From positions 1-64,000 of the forward strand of contig VXLM01000085.1 in assembly GCA_009841605.1 (NCBI GenBank): DNA of 64,000 bases, read 5' to 3'. Positions 50,296 through 60,403 of this stretch are shown here, in pieces (positions within the stretch are counted from its first letter, which is position 1; each line of letters opens with the position of its first letter). The position numbers were made by a program, and so were the translations under genes. Source of the stretch: Dehalococcoidia bacterium (GTDB lineage Bacteria > Chloroflexota > Dehalococcoidia > Lucifugimonadales > VXLM01). Below the pieces are notes generated by a model, which was given only the letters and a program-made list of their open reading frames with translations, searched no databases and had not been told where the DNA came from.

Positions 50296-51483
50296 CTACG
50301 AGCCGGTCGATCCCGTCCGGCGGGCCTCGTAGTCGGTGCCGGCCTTCTTGAGGGCATTTGTGCGCAGGTCTTTCAGGTGGTCTCGCTTCTCGATGGACCA
50401 CTTCTCCGACGCGGTCAGGTTGTGCAGGGAGTTCTGGAACTGCGGTGCGACATAGCGGGCGATAAGCTCGTAGCTCCTTCTCACCTGCTCGCGGTTGCCC
50501 CACTCTGTAGCAACGAACAGCACTCCGCCGAACCCGCCGCTTTCCTCGTCCAGCCGGTGGATTGCCGCGATCAGGTCGTCCGGCGTGCCGACCACCCATC
50601 TCCCCGACTCGGTCGCCGCGTCGATGGTCTCCTCACCCGGCCCGTCGTGGAGGGGTTCGTGGCCCATCACCGTCTCGAAGTAGTGCCTTTGGAAGCTGGT
50701 GGACCCGGCGCGCGCCGCCTCCACGGCCTCCTTCTTCGAGTCGGCAAGGAATGCGTGAATAACCAGCCTCCACTCGCTGCGGTCCATCTGCTTGCCGTGA
50801 CGTTCCGCAGTCTCCTCGGCGATGGACCAGAAGTCGTTGAGGCTCCGCGCGTCGTGTCGCTTCATGACCGTGGGATCGGCGATGGAGAGCACCCACGCGC
50901 CGTGCCGTCCGGCAAGCTCCATGCCCGACGGCGACATCGCCGCGGCGACCGCGACCGGGAAGTGCGGCTTCGTGTATGGCTGGAGGTGCAGACGCGCCTC
51001 GTTGAGCGTGAACCAGTCCGACTCGTACGTGATCGGCTCCGTCTCCGTCAGCAGCCGCATGATGATGTCGAACGACTCGCCCATCCGGTTGCGCTGCGTG
51101 AGCGGGTCGATGCCGAGCATGTAGGCGTCCGTCGTCAGAGCGCCCGGCCCCACGCCGAGCATGGCGCGCCCTCTCGTCAGGTGATCGAGCAGGACCATCC
51201 GGTTCGCCACCATAAGCGGGTGGTGGTACGGCAGGCTGATGACCCCGGTGCCGAGCTTGATGTGCTTCGTCCGCTCCGCCGCGACGCCCATGAACACCTC
51301 CGGCGAGGCGATGGTCTCCCATCCGGCAGTGTGGTGCTCACCGATCCACGCCTCGTCGAAATCCAGGTAGTCGAGCCACTGGAGCAGCTCAAGATCGCGC
51401 TCCAACCCCAGCGTGGGATTCTCCCCCAGCACGTGGAACGGCGCCAGGAAGATACCGAACTTCATACGTTCTGGAAGGGTCAT
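50296..51483 (-). CDS. LLM-class flavin-dependent oxidoreductase (luciferase-like)
   Basis: A 395-residue TIM-barrel monooxygenase of the bacterial luciferase family. It begins KFGIFLAPFH, then FDEAWIGEHHTAGWETIASPEVFMGVAAERTKHIKLGTGVISLPYHHPL (about 42-90) has the family's EHH and T-x-x-I-x-L-G-T-G-V motif, and RGRAMLGVGPGAL near 104-116. It needs FMNH2 or F420 from a partner reductase. Families of such paralogues are typical of SAR202 Chloroflexota and are thought to break down recalcitrant organic matter. The ATG follows AGGAGAC. Confidence 0.9.
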   Translation of the reverse strand: MTLPERMKFGIFLAPFHVLGENPTLGLERDLELLQWLDYLDFDEAWIGEHHTAGWETIASPEVFMGVAAERTKHIKLGTGVISLPYHHPLMVANRMVLLDHLTRGRAMLGVGPGALTTDAYMLGIDPLTQRNRMGESFDIIMRLLTETEPITYESDWFTLNEARLHLQPYTKPHFPVAVAAAMSPSGMELAGRHGAWVLSIADPTVMKRHDARSLNDFWSIAEETAERHGKQMDRSEWRLVIHAFLADSKKEAVEAARAGSTSFQRHYFETVMGHEPLHDGPGEETIDAATESGRWVVGTPDDLIAAIHRLDEESGGFGGVLFVATEWGNREQVRRSYELIARYVAPQFQNSLHNLTASEKWSIEKRDHLKDLRTNALKKAGTDYEARRTGSTGS

Positions 51484-51511
51484 GTCGTCTCCTGTCTACG
51501 CAATTTCGCCC

Positions 51512-52291
51512 CTATCCTACCACTCGCTTGGCCTCGACCCATAGCGCCTCCTTCTCATCGAAGGATAAGTCGGACACCGACTGGCCGCGCTCGCGGGCAA
51601 GGCTCTCCATGTGCTCGAAGCGGGCACGGAACTTGTGCCCCGTCATGCGAAGCGAGTCCTCGGCGTCCAGCTTGAGCCAGCGGGCTACGTTGACCAGCGT
51701 GAAGAGCACGTCGCCATACTCGGCCTCACGCTCCTGCGGAGTCTCCGCGCGCTGCAACTCGTCGAGCTCCTCGCGGACCTTGTCGAGCACCCCGCCGAAG
51801 TCGTCCCACTCGAATCCAACCTTCGACGCGCGGTTGCCGAGCGCCTGCGCGTACGCCAGAGACGGCATCGCGCGAGGTATGCCGTCGAGGGTGCCCTTGT
51901 CCTTGTTGGACGGCTCGGCGCGCTTGATATCGTCCCAGCGGGCCACGACCTCTCCCGAGTCCGAGACCGTAGCGTCGCCGAAGACGTGAGGGTGCCTCCG
52001 CATCAGCTTGTCGCGCACGCCGCCCACCACGTCCTCAGCGTCGAACTGGCCAGCCTCGTCAGCTATCTGGATCTGGTAGACGAGGTGGTACAGGACATCG
52101 CCAAGCTCTTCCGCAATCTCCTCGGACTTCCCTCCGTCGATGGCGTCGAGAAGCTCGTAGACTTCCTCCAGCAGCATCGGCTTGAGCGACTCGTGCGACT
52201 GCTCCCCGTCCCACGGACACCCGTCTGGCCCACGGAGATGGGCGCACAGTGCCAGCAAACCATCGAACGTGGGAGGGAATTCCTGCGGCAT
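51512..52291 (-). CDS. mazG: MazG nucleoside triphosphate pyrophosphohydrolase
   Basis: MazG cleans non-canonical or surplus NTPs to NMPs. The 259-residue protein has two MazG domains. The first has the metal site: GCPWDGEQSHESL (24-36), EEVYELLDAI (42-51) and EELGDVLYHL (61-70). The second has REELDELQRA and AEYGDVLFTLVNVARWL near 175-210, and the EMLK-like end is DEKEALWVEAKR. Length is close to the E. coli protein (263). It is co-directional with the LLM gene 28 bp away. Confidence 0.95.
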   Translation of the reverse strand: MPQEFPPTFDGLLALCAHLRGPDGCPWDGEQSHESLKPMLLEEVYELLDAIDGGKSEEIAEELGDVLYHLVYQIQIADEAGQFDAEDVVGGVRDKLMRRHPHVFGDATVSDSGEVVARWDDIKRAEPSNKDKGTLDGIPRAMPSLAYAQALGNRASKVGFEWDDFGGVLDKVREELDELQRAETPQEREAEYGDVLFTLVNVARWLKLDAEDSLRMTGHKFRARFEHMESLARERGQSVSDLSFDEKEALWVEAKRVVG

Positions 52292-52492
52292 GGAGGTAGA
52301 TTATCACCCGTCCGACAGACTGTACACTAAAGCTGGAAAGGAGAAGGTATTGCGTAGAGCGGGGAATCGGTCGTGATGCTTCGCGCCACTACTTTCTACG
52401 CGCTACTTTCCACTTTCTTCCCTCCCGTTTGACGCTCCCCTAGCCTATTGATACACTCGCTCAGATTCCAATCACACCCTGCGGAGGATGCA

Positions 52493-53515
52493 ATGACCCA
52501 GGTTTCGGGGCGGGCGCTGCGGCTGTACCACGAGGCCGTCGTAATCGACGGGCTGAACGTGAGCAACTGGGACAGCGACGAGGTATACGTCAGTCTCAAT
52601 GACGGAGGCGTGTCGGCGATAAACGCGACGATCGCCACGTGGGAGAACTACAGGGAGACCCTCGACCATATATCGAGGTGGCTTGCCCGGTTCCGCGAGC
52701 GCTCCACCCGCATCCTGCAGGTCGAGACCGTTGAGGACATCCACCGCGCCAAGCGCCAAGGGAAGACAGGCATCATCCTCGGATGGCAGAACACGTCGCC
52801 CATTGAGAACCGTCTCGACCGCCTCGAACTCTTCCACCGTCTCGGCGTTCGCATCGCCCAGGTCACGTACCACGAGCGCAACCTGCTGGGGGACGGCTGC
52901 ATGGAGCGGCAGGACGGCGGCCTCACCAACTTCGGCGTCGACGCGGTCAAGGAGATGAACCGGGTCGGAATCCTCATAGACCTCTCGCACGTCGGTGTCG
53001 CCACCACGATGGACTCCATCGAGGTCTCCGACAAGCCCGTCGCCATCACCCACGCCAACGCCAAGTCGCATTACGACCACCGCCGCAACAAGACCGATGA
53101 GGCGATCAAGCTCATGGCCGAGAAGGGCGGCGTCATCGGCGCGACGTGCATCCGAACGTTCCTGAAGCACTCATTCGAATCGAACCTCGCCGACTACCTC
53201 GACGCAATCGACCACCTCGTCGACATGGTGGGAATCGACCACGTCGCCATAGGCACCGACCATACCCAGGACCAGCCGGAGGAGTTCTGGCGCTACATCG
53301 GCTCGCAGCAGGGTACCAAGTTCCCGTCCACATTCACCCAGGTGGACGAAAAGCCCAAGCCGTGGCGGGACCTCTACCCCGACGAGCTGGAGACCCCCGA
53401 TCACCTTCCCTTCATGTCAGAGGCACTCCTCATACGCGGCTACTCCGACGAGGACATCCGCAAGATCCTCGGCGGCAACTGGCTCCGCCTGTTCGAAGAG
53501 GTGTGGGTGGAGTAG
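52493..53515 (+). CDS. M19 (renal dipeptidase)-like protein lacking part of the metal site
   Basis: A 340-residue TIM-barrel protein of the membrane dipeptidase family. The fold's later motifs are present: LGVRIAQVTYHERNLLGDGC, GILIDLSHVGV with the zinc His, AITHANAKSHYDHRRNKTDE with the next His, and DHVAIGTDH. But the N-terminal HxD pair (normally in DGHND) is DGLNV at 19-23, and the bridging Glu position reads GWQN (about 97-100). The first metal site is therefore missing. No signal peptide. The ATG at 52493 follows GGAGG. It may be a diverged hydrolase or a non-catalytic relative. Confidence 0.83.
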   Translation: MTQVSGRALRLYHEAVVIDGLNVSNWDSDEVYVSLNDGGVSAINATIATWENYRETLDHISRWLARFRERSTRILQVETVEDIHRAKRQGKTGIILGWQNTSPIENRLDRLELFHRLGVRIAQVTYHERNLLGDGCMERQDGGLTNFGVDAVKEMNRVGILIDLSHVGVATTMDSIEVSDKPVAITHANAKSHYDHRRNKTDEAIKLMAEKGGVIGATCIRTFLKHSFESNLADYLDAIDHLVDMVGIDHVAIGTDHTQDQPEEFWRYIGSQQGTKFPSTFTQVDEKPKPWRDLYPDELETPDHLPFMSEALLIRGYSDEDIRKILGGNWLRLFEEVWVE

Positions 53516-53585
53516 GTGAGTTTCTCCCCTTAGACAGGTTTAGGCTGAACGGAATTCTCTCTGATCTCTCGTCCTGTTACCTTGT

Positions 53586-54563
53586 ATGGCTATACGAGAA
53601 GAAATAGTCACCTTCGGTAGTCAAGGAGCGGAACTCTCGGGAACGCTCTTGTTGCCGACGGGAGGTGGCCAATGCCCCGCAGTGGTATCACTTCATGGGT
53701 CTGGACGAGAAGATCGCACGTACAATCTGAGTCTCGGTCATTACTTTGCGGAGGCGGGAATAGCTTGGCTCGCCTACGACAAACGGGGGGTCGGAGAATC
53801 CACAGGAGATTGGCTTCACCTTGCTGACCGCCCTCGGTCATTTCATACTCTCGCAGAGGATGCTCTGGCAGGGCTGCGGGTTCTTTCGGAATGGAATGAG
53901 ATAGATGAGGAGCAGGTGGGGATCTGGGGGGCTAGCCAGGGCGGGTATGTAGGAGTGCTTGCGACTGCCCAGTGCGACAACGTCGCCTTTCTGATTTGCG
54001 TCTCGACTCCTGGGATCGACACAGATCGACAAATGGCTTATGCGATTTCTCGTGCTCTTGAAGCCAGAGGCTTCGGGCCGCTCGAAATCGAAGACGTGCT
54101 ACGACGACGGGAGAGATGTCTAGAATTACTAACTTCTGTGGCACTCAATCAAGTAGGCGTTGATGAACTCCAGGAGTTTGTGCAAAACGCAATGGAAAGC
54201 GATCATCACGAGTTTGTGGTGCCGAGAGGTTGGATTGATAAGAGTGACATTGGCACTAGCCTCGGCAAGATAGTCGAAGCTGAGAGATCCAGACCTGGCT
54301 ACGTTTATGATCCGAAGCCTTATCTAGAGCGGGTCGGTGTGCCTTTACTAGCTGTATTCGGTGAGAATGATGACCTCGTACCTGTAGAGGAGAGTAAAGC
54401 CGCTATCCGCCAAGCTCTCGTGAAGGCAGGGAACGAAAGGTTTGAAATGAAGACGTTTTCTGGTGCCGACCATAACTTGAGGTTGCCGTCAGGACGCGAG
54501 GTCTTGGGCTACGTTGACCTTATGGTCGAGTGGTTAAGCAATGACTATAGGATCAACCCCTAG
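53586..54563 (+). CDS. Alpha/beta hydrolase (dienelactone hydrolase / peptidase-like)
   Basis: A 325-residue serine hydrolase. The oxyanion region is VVSLHGSGREDRTYN (33-47), the nucleophile lies in GIWGASQGGYVG (about 112-123; Ser in GASQG), the acid in VFGENDDLVPVEES (about 259-272) and the His in SGADHNLRLPSG (about 294-305). YDKRGVGESTGDW is the typical second strand loop. No signal peptide, so it is a cytoplasmic esterase or peptidase of unknown substrate. Codon use is more relaxed and AT-richer than in the neighbours, suggesting recent acquisition. Confidence 0.88.
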   Translation: MAIREEIVTFGSQGAELSGTLLLPTGGGQCPAVVSLHGSGREDRTYNLSLGHYFAEAGIAWLAYDKRGVGESTGDWLHLADRPRSFHTLAEDALAGLRVLSEWNEIDEEQVGIWGASQGGYVGVLATAQCDNVAFLICVSTPGIDTDRQMAYAISRALEARGFGPLEIEDVLRRRERCLELLTSVALNQVGVDELQEFVQNAMESDHHEFVVPRGWIDKSDIGTSLGKIVEAERSRPGYVYDPKPYLERVGVPLLAVFGENDDLVPVEESKAAIRQALVKAGNERFEMKTFSGADHNLRLPSGREVLGYVDLMVEWLSNDYRINP

Positions 54564-54704
54564 GCAGGCAATGACGGCAGTCCAATAGAGTTGGGCTCTG
54601 AGGAAGTCTTGAACATAGGGACAACCTCCGCGAACTCTGCGGTGAATACATAGAGTCCCGTCCCCAGCAGGGCAGAGATTCAGAGAGTGGGGTAGATCTA
54701 CCCC

Positions 54705-55079
54705 CTACGACCGGATCTTCCTGAACGAGTTCTTGACCCTGATCTTGTCGCCGTCGAAGTGGAACAGGTCACAGCCGTTGACCTCCACCTGGGCACCGTC
54801 GGCCCCGGTTGCGCGGAACGTCCACTGCGTCACGCCCCGGTCGCCCGCGATGAAGTGGCTCGGCTCGGCCCACTGCCCGTCGGGGAACATGTCTAGCACG
54901 CGCTTGTAGCCCTCGCGAACGTTGTCATAGCCTTCGAATCGCGCACCCCAGGCCTCAGGCCCGGCAGAGAGCTCGAACACGCAGTCCTGCGTCATGAACG
55001 ACATCAGCTTGTCGAGGTCGTGCTCGTTCCACCCGTTCGCGAAATCGTCCAGTATCTCAATCGTCATCTCTCCGGCCAT
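54705..55079 (-). CDS. SnoaL-like / nuclear transport factor 2-fold protein
   Basis: A 124-residue protein starting at the ATG after GGAGGGG. The NTF2-like fold pattern is FANGWNEHDLDKLMSFMTQDCVFE (13-36), then GYDNVREGYKRVLDMFPDGQW (50-70), then TQWTFRATGADGAQVEVNGCDLFHFDGDKIRVKNSF to the end. Family members are isomerases, hydrolases or ligand-binding proteins; this one has no sure active site. It stands alone. Confidence 0.85.
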   Translation of the reverse strand: MAGEMTIEILDDFANGWNEHDLDKLMSFMTQDCVFELSAGPEAWGARFEGYDNVREGYKRVLDMFPDGQWAEPSHFIAGDRGVTQWTFRATGADGAQVEVNGCDLFHFDGDKIRVKNSFRKIRS

Positions 55080-55274
55080 CGTCGCCCCTCCGGTCTGCTT
55101 GATCAGAATGTGCTTGGGGGATTCTACCATAGGGCGCGAGATTCAGAGCGATGAAGCGTAAACATGCCGAACAATTGTCCCAAATTCCTTACTCAAACGG
55201 TTCCGAAAGCCCTCTACTGATGCTAGAATTGGTTATCGCCTAGTCCCGTGCGCAACGACGCAAGAGCCTCCGTC

Positions 55275-55294
55275 ATTCCCGCGTACGCGGGAAT
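55275..55294. repeat. ATTCC-type palindromic repeat, copy 2
   Basis: ATTCCCGCGT-ACGCGGGAAT is a perfect 20-bp palindrome in the context CGTC...CCAG, just before the GNAT gene. It belongs to the same widespread type as 46265-46284. Confidence 0.7.
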
Positions 55295-55318
55295 CCAGTG
55301 AGTCCGGCTAGCCACAAA

Positions 55319-55846
55319 ATGGCAGTATTACAACAACTCTGCACCACAATCCGCGATGAGCACCAAAGCGACGTTCTCGCCATCCATAATGTCCACGAGA
55401 GGGCCTTCGGCGGAGACTACGAGCCGAGGCTCGTCCAAATGCTCCGCAATGCGGGACATGTGACCTCTTCCCTGGTGGCGATTGTCGAAGATCAGGTCGT
55501 AGGGCACGTCCTCTTCTCCCCCGTGACGTTCGATCCGCCGTTGGCAACGCAAAGGTGGGTAGCGTTGGGTCCCATCGGTGTCCTGCCGGAGTACCAAGGT
55601 CGCGGCATTGGGTCGCGCTTAGTACGGTGGGGCCTAGACCAATGTCGGTCTGCAGGTTGGGACGGTGTCGTGTTGCTGGGCTCGCCGGGGTACTACTCGC
55701 GGTTCGGGTTCGTTCAGGCGAGTAATCACGGCCTGTCGAGCGAGTTTGGCGACGGCGCCGCGTTCCAGGCGGCCGAACTTCGGGGTGGTGCGTTGGAGGA
55801 AATCGAAGGCAAGGTGCTCTATTCTCCCGAGTTTAGGCAGACATGA
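55319..55846 (+). CDS. GNAT-family N-acetyltransferase
   Basis: A 175-residue acetyltransferase. Motif A is WVALGPIGVLPEYQGRGIGSRLVRWGLDQC (about 80-109), with the CoA-binding Q-G-R-G-I-G at 93-98; motif B gives VVLLGSPGYYSRFGF (about 118-132), the pattern of YhbS-type small-molecule acetyltransferases. The substrate is unknown. The start is uncertain: an ATG at 55319 or a GTG seven codons earlier inside the repeat; neither has a clear ribosome site. Confidence 0.85.
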   Translation: MAVLQQLCTTIRDEHQSDVLAIHNVHERAFGGDYEPRLVQMLRNAGHVTSSLVAIVEDQVVGHVLFSPVTFDPPLATQRWVALGPIGVLPEYQGRGIGSRLVRWGLDQCRSAGWDGVVLLGSPGYYSRFGFVQASNHGLSSEFGDGAAFQAAELRGGALEEIEGKVLYSPEFRQT

Positions 55847-55963
55847 ACATCCCGCACCCGGATACTCTCGCCCGACGCCTCCAAAGAGGTGGCGTATAAT
55901 GCAAAAAGACTATGAAATCGTCGGAAGTAACGCCTCAGCTACCCCGGAGCTAAGCGTCAGAGA

Positions 55964-58900
55964 ATGCCCCTAGAAAACATCGTCGTTCGCGGCGCTCGCG
56001 AGCACAACCTCAAGGACATCGACGTCACCATCCCGCGCGACAAGCTCGTGGTGATAACGGGCGTGTCCGGTTCCGGCAAGAGCTCCCTCGCCTTCGACAC
56101 GATCTACGCCGAGGGCCAGCGCCGCTACGTTGAGTCGCTGTCCGCCTACGCGCGGCAGTTCCTGGGACGCATGGACAAGCCGGAGGTCGACTACATCGAG
56201 GGCCTCTCGCCCGCCATCTCCATCGACCAGAAGGGAGTCTCCCGCAACCCGCGCTCCACTGTCGGCACGGTCACGGAGGTCTACGACTACCTGCGTCTGC
56301 TCTTCGCCCGCGTCGGCCACCCGCACTGCTACTCCTGCGGCCGACCCGTCGAGAGCCAGACCGTCCAGCAGATGGTCGATGCCATCATCGACCTGCCCGA
56401 CCGCACGCGAATCCAGATTCTTGCTCCGATGGTCCGGCGTCGCAAGGGTGAGCACAAGGAGGTCTTCGAGGACGCCCGGCGAGCGGGGTTCGTCCGCGTC
56501 CGCGTCAACGGCGAGACCCGCGACCTCTCCGAGAACATCGCGCTCCAAAAGACCAAGTGGCACGACATCGAGGTCATCGTCGACCGCCTAGTCATTGACG
56601 AGGGACTCGAACAGAGCCGCGTGGCCGACTCCGTCGAGTCCGCGCTCAAGCTTGCCGGCGGGACGGTGCTCGTGAACGTCGTCGATGGCGACGACCTGCT
56701 CTTCTCTGAGGAGTTCGCCTGCGTCCACTGCAACATCAGCCTCGGCGAGATGGAGCCCCGCACCTTCAGCTTCAACAACCCGCACGGCGCGTGCCAGCGA
56801 TGCTCCGGGCTGGGCTACAAGCTGGAAGTCGATCCCGATCTCGTCATGCCCAACAAGGACCTCAGCCTCGTGGAGGGCGCCATCCAGCCGTGGATGCGCT
56901 CCGGCACCGCCGATACCTGGATGATGAGCCTTCTTACCGCCGTAGCCGACGAGTACGGCTTCTCGACGCGAGAGCCGCTCAATCGGTTTACCGAAGAGCA
57001 GATTGACGTCCTCCTGCACGGCACCGGGAAGAGTCGCGTTCGTGTCCAGCACAGGACCAAGCGCGGACGCATGCACCGGTGGGACACTGCATTCGAGGGC
57101 GTGGTCAACAACCTCGAACGCCGCTACCGGCAGACCGAGTCCGATATGATTCGCGCCGAGATCGAGCGGTATATGTCCCAGCGTGAATGCCAGAACTGCC
57201 AGGGGCAGCGTCTCAAGCCCGAGGCGCGCGCCGTAACCATCGGCGGCTGCAACATCATCGACGTTACGAGCCGCTCCATCGAGCACGCTCTCGACTGGAT
57301 CAGCTCTATTAGAGGCGACGGCGACTGGCGGTCGAACGGCGCCACGCCAATTACCGTCCCACGGAGGGACAACGGCTCCGGGGGCAATGGGGCGTCGAAG
57401 ACCCCGGTCGACATCGTTGAAATGTCCGTGCGGTATCGCAACAACCACGTTCCACCCAAGAGCCACGACGGCAAGCCCATCGGCAGCGGCGACCCGCGAG
57501 TCCTCTCAGAGCGCGAAATGACCATCGCCTCTCAAGCCCTCAAGGAGATCGAGGCGCGGCTTCGCTTCCTCTACGACATCGGCCTCGACTACCTCACCCT
57601 TGAGCGAACCGCCTCGACCCTCAGCGGTGGGGAGGCCCAGCGCATCCGGCTTGCCACGCAGATAGGATCGGGCCTGATCGGAGTCCTCTACGTATGTGAC
57701 GAGCCGTCCATCGGCCTGCATCCGGCGGACGACTACCGCCTCATCCAGACCCTGCTCCGACTCCGCGACCTCGGCAACACCGTCCTCATCGTCGAACACG
57801 ACGAGGCGATCATGCGCGCGGCAGACCATATCATCGACATGGGACCCGGCGCAGGCGAGCATGGAGGCCACGTCGTCGCCACAGGGCCGATCGACAAGAT
57901 CATCGACACGCCGGAGTCGCTCACAGGACAGTACCTTGGCCACCGCAAGAGCATCCCTCTGCCGGAGATCATGAGGGAAGGCAACGGCAAGTCCCTGGTG
58001 GTGCGGGCCGCGCGCGAAAACAACCTAAAGAGCGTCGATGTCGCTATACCCCTCGGCAAGCTCGTGTGCATTACCGGCGTGTCCGGCTCCGGCAAGAGCA
58101 CCCTCGTCAACGAGATTCTCTACAAGAAGCTGGCCCAGGAGTTCTACAAGTCACGGGAGCGCCCCGGACTCTTCGACGCCATCGAGGGCATCGCCAACAT
58201 CGACAAGGTCGTCAACATCGACCAGTCACCCATCGGACGGACGCCCCGCAGCAACCCGGCCACCTACACCGGCACCTTCACTCCCATGCGCGAGCTTTTC
58301 GCCACGGCCCCTGAGGCCCGTATCCGCGGCTACAAGCCGGGCCGGTTCTCCTTCAACGTCAAGGGCGGTCGGTGCGAGGCCTGCAGCGGCGACGGCTACA
58401 ACCAGATCGAGATGCAGTTCCTTCCCGACGTGACCGTGCCCTGCGAGGTGTGCAACGGTGCTCGCTACAACCGCGAGGCCCTCGAAATCAGGTGGAAGGG
58501 CAAAAACATCGCCGAGGTGCTCAGCATGACGGTCACCGAGGCGCTGGAACACTTCTCAAACATCCCGCGCATCCGCAACAAGCTTCAGACCATGTACGAC
58601 GTGGGACTCGGCTACATCAGGCTCGGACAGCCCGCCACGACCCTCAGCGGCGGCGAGGCCCAGCGCGTCAAGCTCGCCACCGAGCTCTCAAAGCGGGCGA
58701 CAGGGCAGACGCTCTACATCCTCGACGAGCCGACGACCGGCCTGTCCTTCGAGGACTGCGCCTACCTGCTCCGCGTCCTCCACCGCCTCGTCGACGCCGG
58801 CAACACCGTCGTCCTCATTGAGCACCACCTCGATCTCATCAAGAGCGCCGACTGGCTCATCGACCTCGGCCCCGGCGCGGGCGACCGAGGCGGAGAGGTT

Positions 58901-59017
58901 ATCGCCGTCGGCACCCCCCGCGACCTCGCCGACATGGATCATTCTGAGACTGGCCGCTACCTCAAGCGCGTCTTCGCAGGCGTAACGCAGGCCGAGCAGG
59001 TCGAAGTGGCGGGGTAG
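55964..59017 (+). CDS. uvrA: Excinuclease ABC subunit A, with an extra insertion
   Basis: UvrA recognises bulky DNA lesions and loads UvrB in nucleotide excision repair. The 1017 residues contain two ABC ATPase modules: Walker [14 protein letters not shown] (33-45) and [13 protein letters not shown] (about 705-717), and signature motifs [13 protein letters not shown] and [13 protein letters not shown]. Zinc sites are CVHC...CQRC and CEAC...CEVC. Compared with a usual 940-960 residues there is an extra segment of about 65 residues (about 448-515), rich in Gly, Asn and Pro, between the first ABC insertion and the [16 protein letters not shown] helix. No other repair gene adjoins it. Confidence 0.96.
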   Translation: MPLENIVVRGAREHNLKDIDVTIPRDKLVVITGVSGSGKSSLAFDTIYAEGQRRYVESLSAYARQFLGRMDKPEVDYIEGLSPAISIDQKGVSRNPRSTVGTVTEVYDYLRLLFARVGHPHCYSCGRPVESQTVQQMVDAIIDLPDRTRIQILAPMVRRRKGEHKEVFEDARRAGFVRVRVNGETRDLSENIALQKTKWHDIEVIVDRLVIDEGLEQSRVADSVESALKLAGGTVLVNVVDGDDLLFSEEFACVHCNISLGEMEPRTFSFNNPHGACQRCSGLGYKLEVDPDLVMPNKDLSLVEGAIQPWMRSGTADTWMMSLLTAVADEYGFSTREPLNRFTEEQIDVLLHGTGKSRVRVQHRTKRGRMHRWDTAFEGVVNNLERRYRQTESDMIRAEIERYMSQRECQNCQGQRLKPEARAVTIGGCNIIDVTSRSIEHALDWISSIRGDGDWRSNGATPITVPRRDNGSGGNGASKTPVDIVEMSVRYRNNHVPPKSHDGKPIGSGDPRVLSEREMTIASQALKEIEARLRFLYDIGLDYLTLERTASTLSGGEAQRIRLATQIGSGLIGVLYVCDEPSIGLHPADDYRLIQTLLRLRDLGNTVLIVEHDEAIMRAADHIIDMGPGAGEHGGHVVATGPIDKIIDTPESLTGQYLGHRKSIPLPEIMREGNGKSLVVRAARENNLKSVDVAIPLGKLVCITGVSGSGKSTLVNEILYKKLAQEFYKSRERPGLFDAIEGIANIDKVVNIDQSPIGRTPRSNPATYTGTFTPMRELFATAPEARIRGYKPGRFSFNVKGGRCEACSGDGYNQIEMQFLPDVTVPCEVCNGARYNREALEIRWKGKNIAEVLSMTVTEALEHFSNIPRIRNKLQTMYDVGLGYIRLGQPATTLSGGEAQRVKLATELSKRATGQTLYILDEPTTGLSFEDCAYLLRVLHRLVDAGNTVVLIEHHLDLIKSADWLIDLGPGAGDRGGEVIAVGTPRDLADMDHSETGRYLKRVFAGVTQAEQVEVAG

Positions 59018-59127
59018 CGTCGCTCAAAGCTGTGGTTTAGGGAGAAACAACGCCTCGAATCCTTACGCGCTCGTCTGCCACAGAGTATCATTGGATACGG
59101 TAATCGGCGAGGGAGGCAAACCGGCCC

Positions 59128-60229
59128 ATGCAGGAAATCAGAGGAGCGCTGTCCGCACTTCGGGAAAAAATATCCCAGATAATGGTGCGTCTTTGACCTT
59201 GCAGACAAGGAAAAGCGCATCGACGCTCTGGAGCGCGAGTCGGTAGCCGAGTCGTTCTGGCAGGACTCCCAGCGGGCCCAGGACAAGATGAAAGAGCTTG
59301 CCGCCCTCAGGAGCGAAGTCGATCGGTGGAGCACGCTCGAAAGCCGGGCGGAGGCCGCCGAAGACCTCGCCGAGATGGCAATCGAAGAGGGTGACGCATC
59401 ACTCCTCGACACCCTCACCGAGGAGCTTGTCGAGCTAACCCAGAGCGTGGCCGAACTGGAGTTCACGCTGGCCCTCTCCGGCCCGCACGACCGTCGGAAC
59501 GCTATCCTCGCCATCCACGCGGGCGCGGGCGGCGTCGACTCTCAGGACTGGGCACAGATGCTGATGCGCATGTACCTCCGCTGGTCGGAGTTGAAAGGCT
59601 ACCGCTCCGACGTCGTCGAGCTTTCTCCCGGCGATACTGCCGGCATCAAGAGCGCGATGATCCGCATGGAGGGTGACTACGCCTACGGCTACCTCAAGGC
59701 CGAGAAGGGAGTCCATCGCCTCGTGCGACTGTCTCCCTTCGATTCTGACCACGCCCGCCACACGTCGTTCGCCCTTGCCGAGGTGTTGCCGCAGGTCGAG
59801 GAGGGCGTCGACATCGAGATCGACCCCGCCGACCTGAAGATCGAGACCTTCAAAGCCGGTGGCGCGGGCGGGCAGAGTGTGCAGAAGAACTCGACTGCCG
59901 TTAGAATCACCCACGTCCCGACCGGCATAAAGGCGAGCTGCCAGAACGAGCGCTCGCTCTACCAAAACCGCAACATCGCCATGAACATCCTCGCCGCCAG
60001 GCTCATGGAGAGGGAGATGGAGGAACGGGCCAGGGAAATGGCAAAGATCAGGGGCGAGCACGTATCCGCGGAGTGGGGCAACCAGATAAGGAGCTATGTG
60101 CTGCATCCCTATAAGATGGTCAAAGACCACCGGACGAGCTACGAAACCTCCGACACCGACGGAGTCCTCGACGGCGAAATCGGTGGGTTTATAGACGCCT
60201 ATCTGGCGACCACGCTCGGAGGAAAGTAG
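59128..60229 (+). CDS. prfB: Peptide chain release factor 2 with programmed +1 frameshift
   Basis: RF2 recognises UAA and UGA. An ATG at 59128 opens 22 codons ending in CTT TGA C (59191-59197); slipping one base at the CTT continues as LDLADKEKRID and runs to 60229, giving 366 residues, the E. coli length. The +1 site at CUU UGA C is the classic autoregulatory frameshift, and a weak Shine-Dalgarno-like GGTG sits 3 bases before the CTT. In the second frame the SPF-type tripeptide is in LVRLSPFDSDHARHTS and GGAGGQSVQKN carries GGQ. Do not call this a pseudogene. Confidence 0.96.
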
Positions 60230-60403
60230 AAAGCGTTGCGTATTCCATATTTGGAACCGAACTTTGAGCCACTTCCCTCCGGCCTACTCAACTGTCTCAA
60301 CGCAATACGAAATACTTTCTCCAAAAATGAAATCCCAACCGTTTTCCATCTGCTTGCGTTATAAAGTTTGTCCCGACACAAAAACACCAACGAGGTGCGT
60401 TCG

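Noticed and set aside
59128-59196. 22-codon ORF upstream of an apparently truncated RF2
   Set aside because: It is the first part of prfB; the CTTTGAC at the break is the known +1 frameshift site, so there is no pseudogene or separate small gene.
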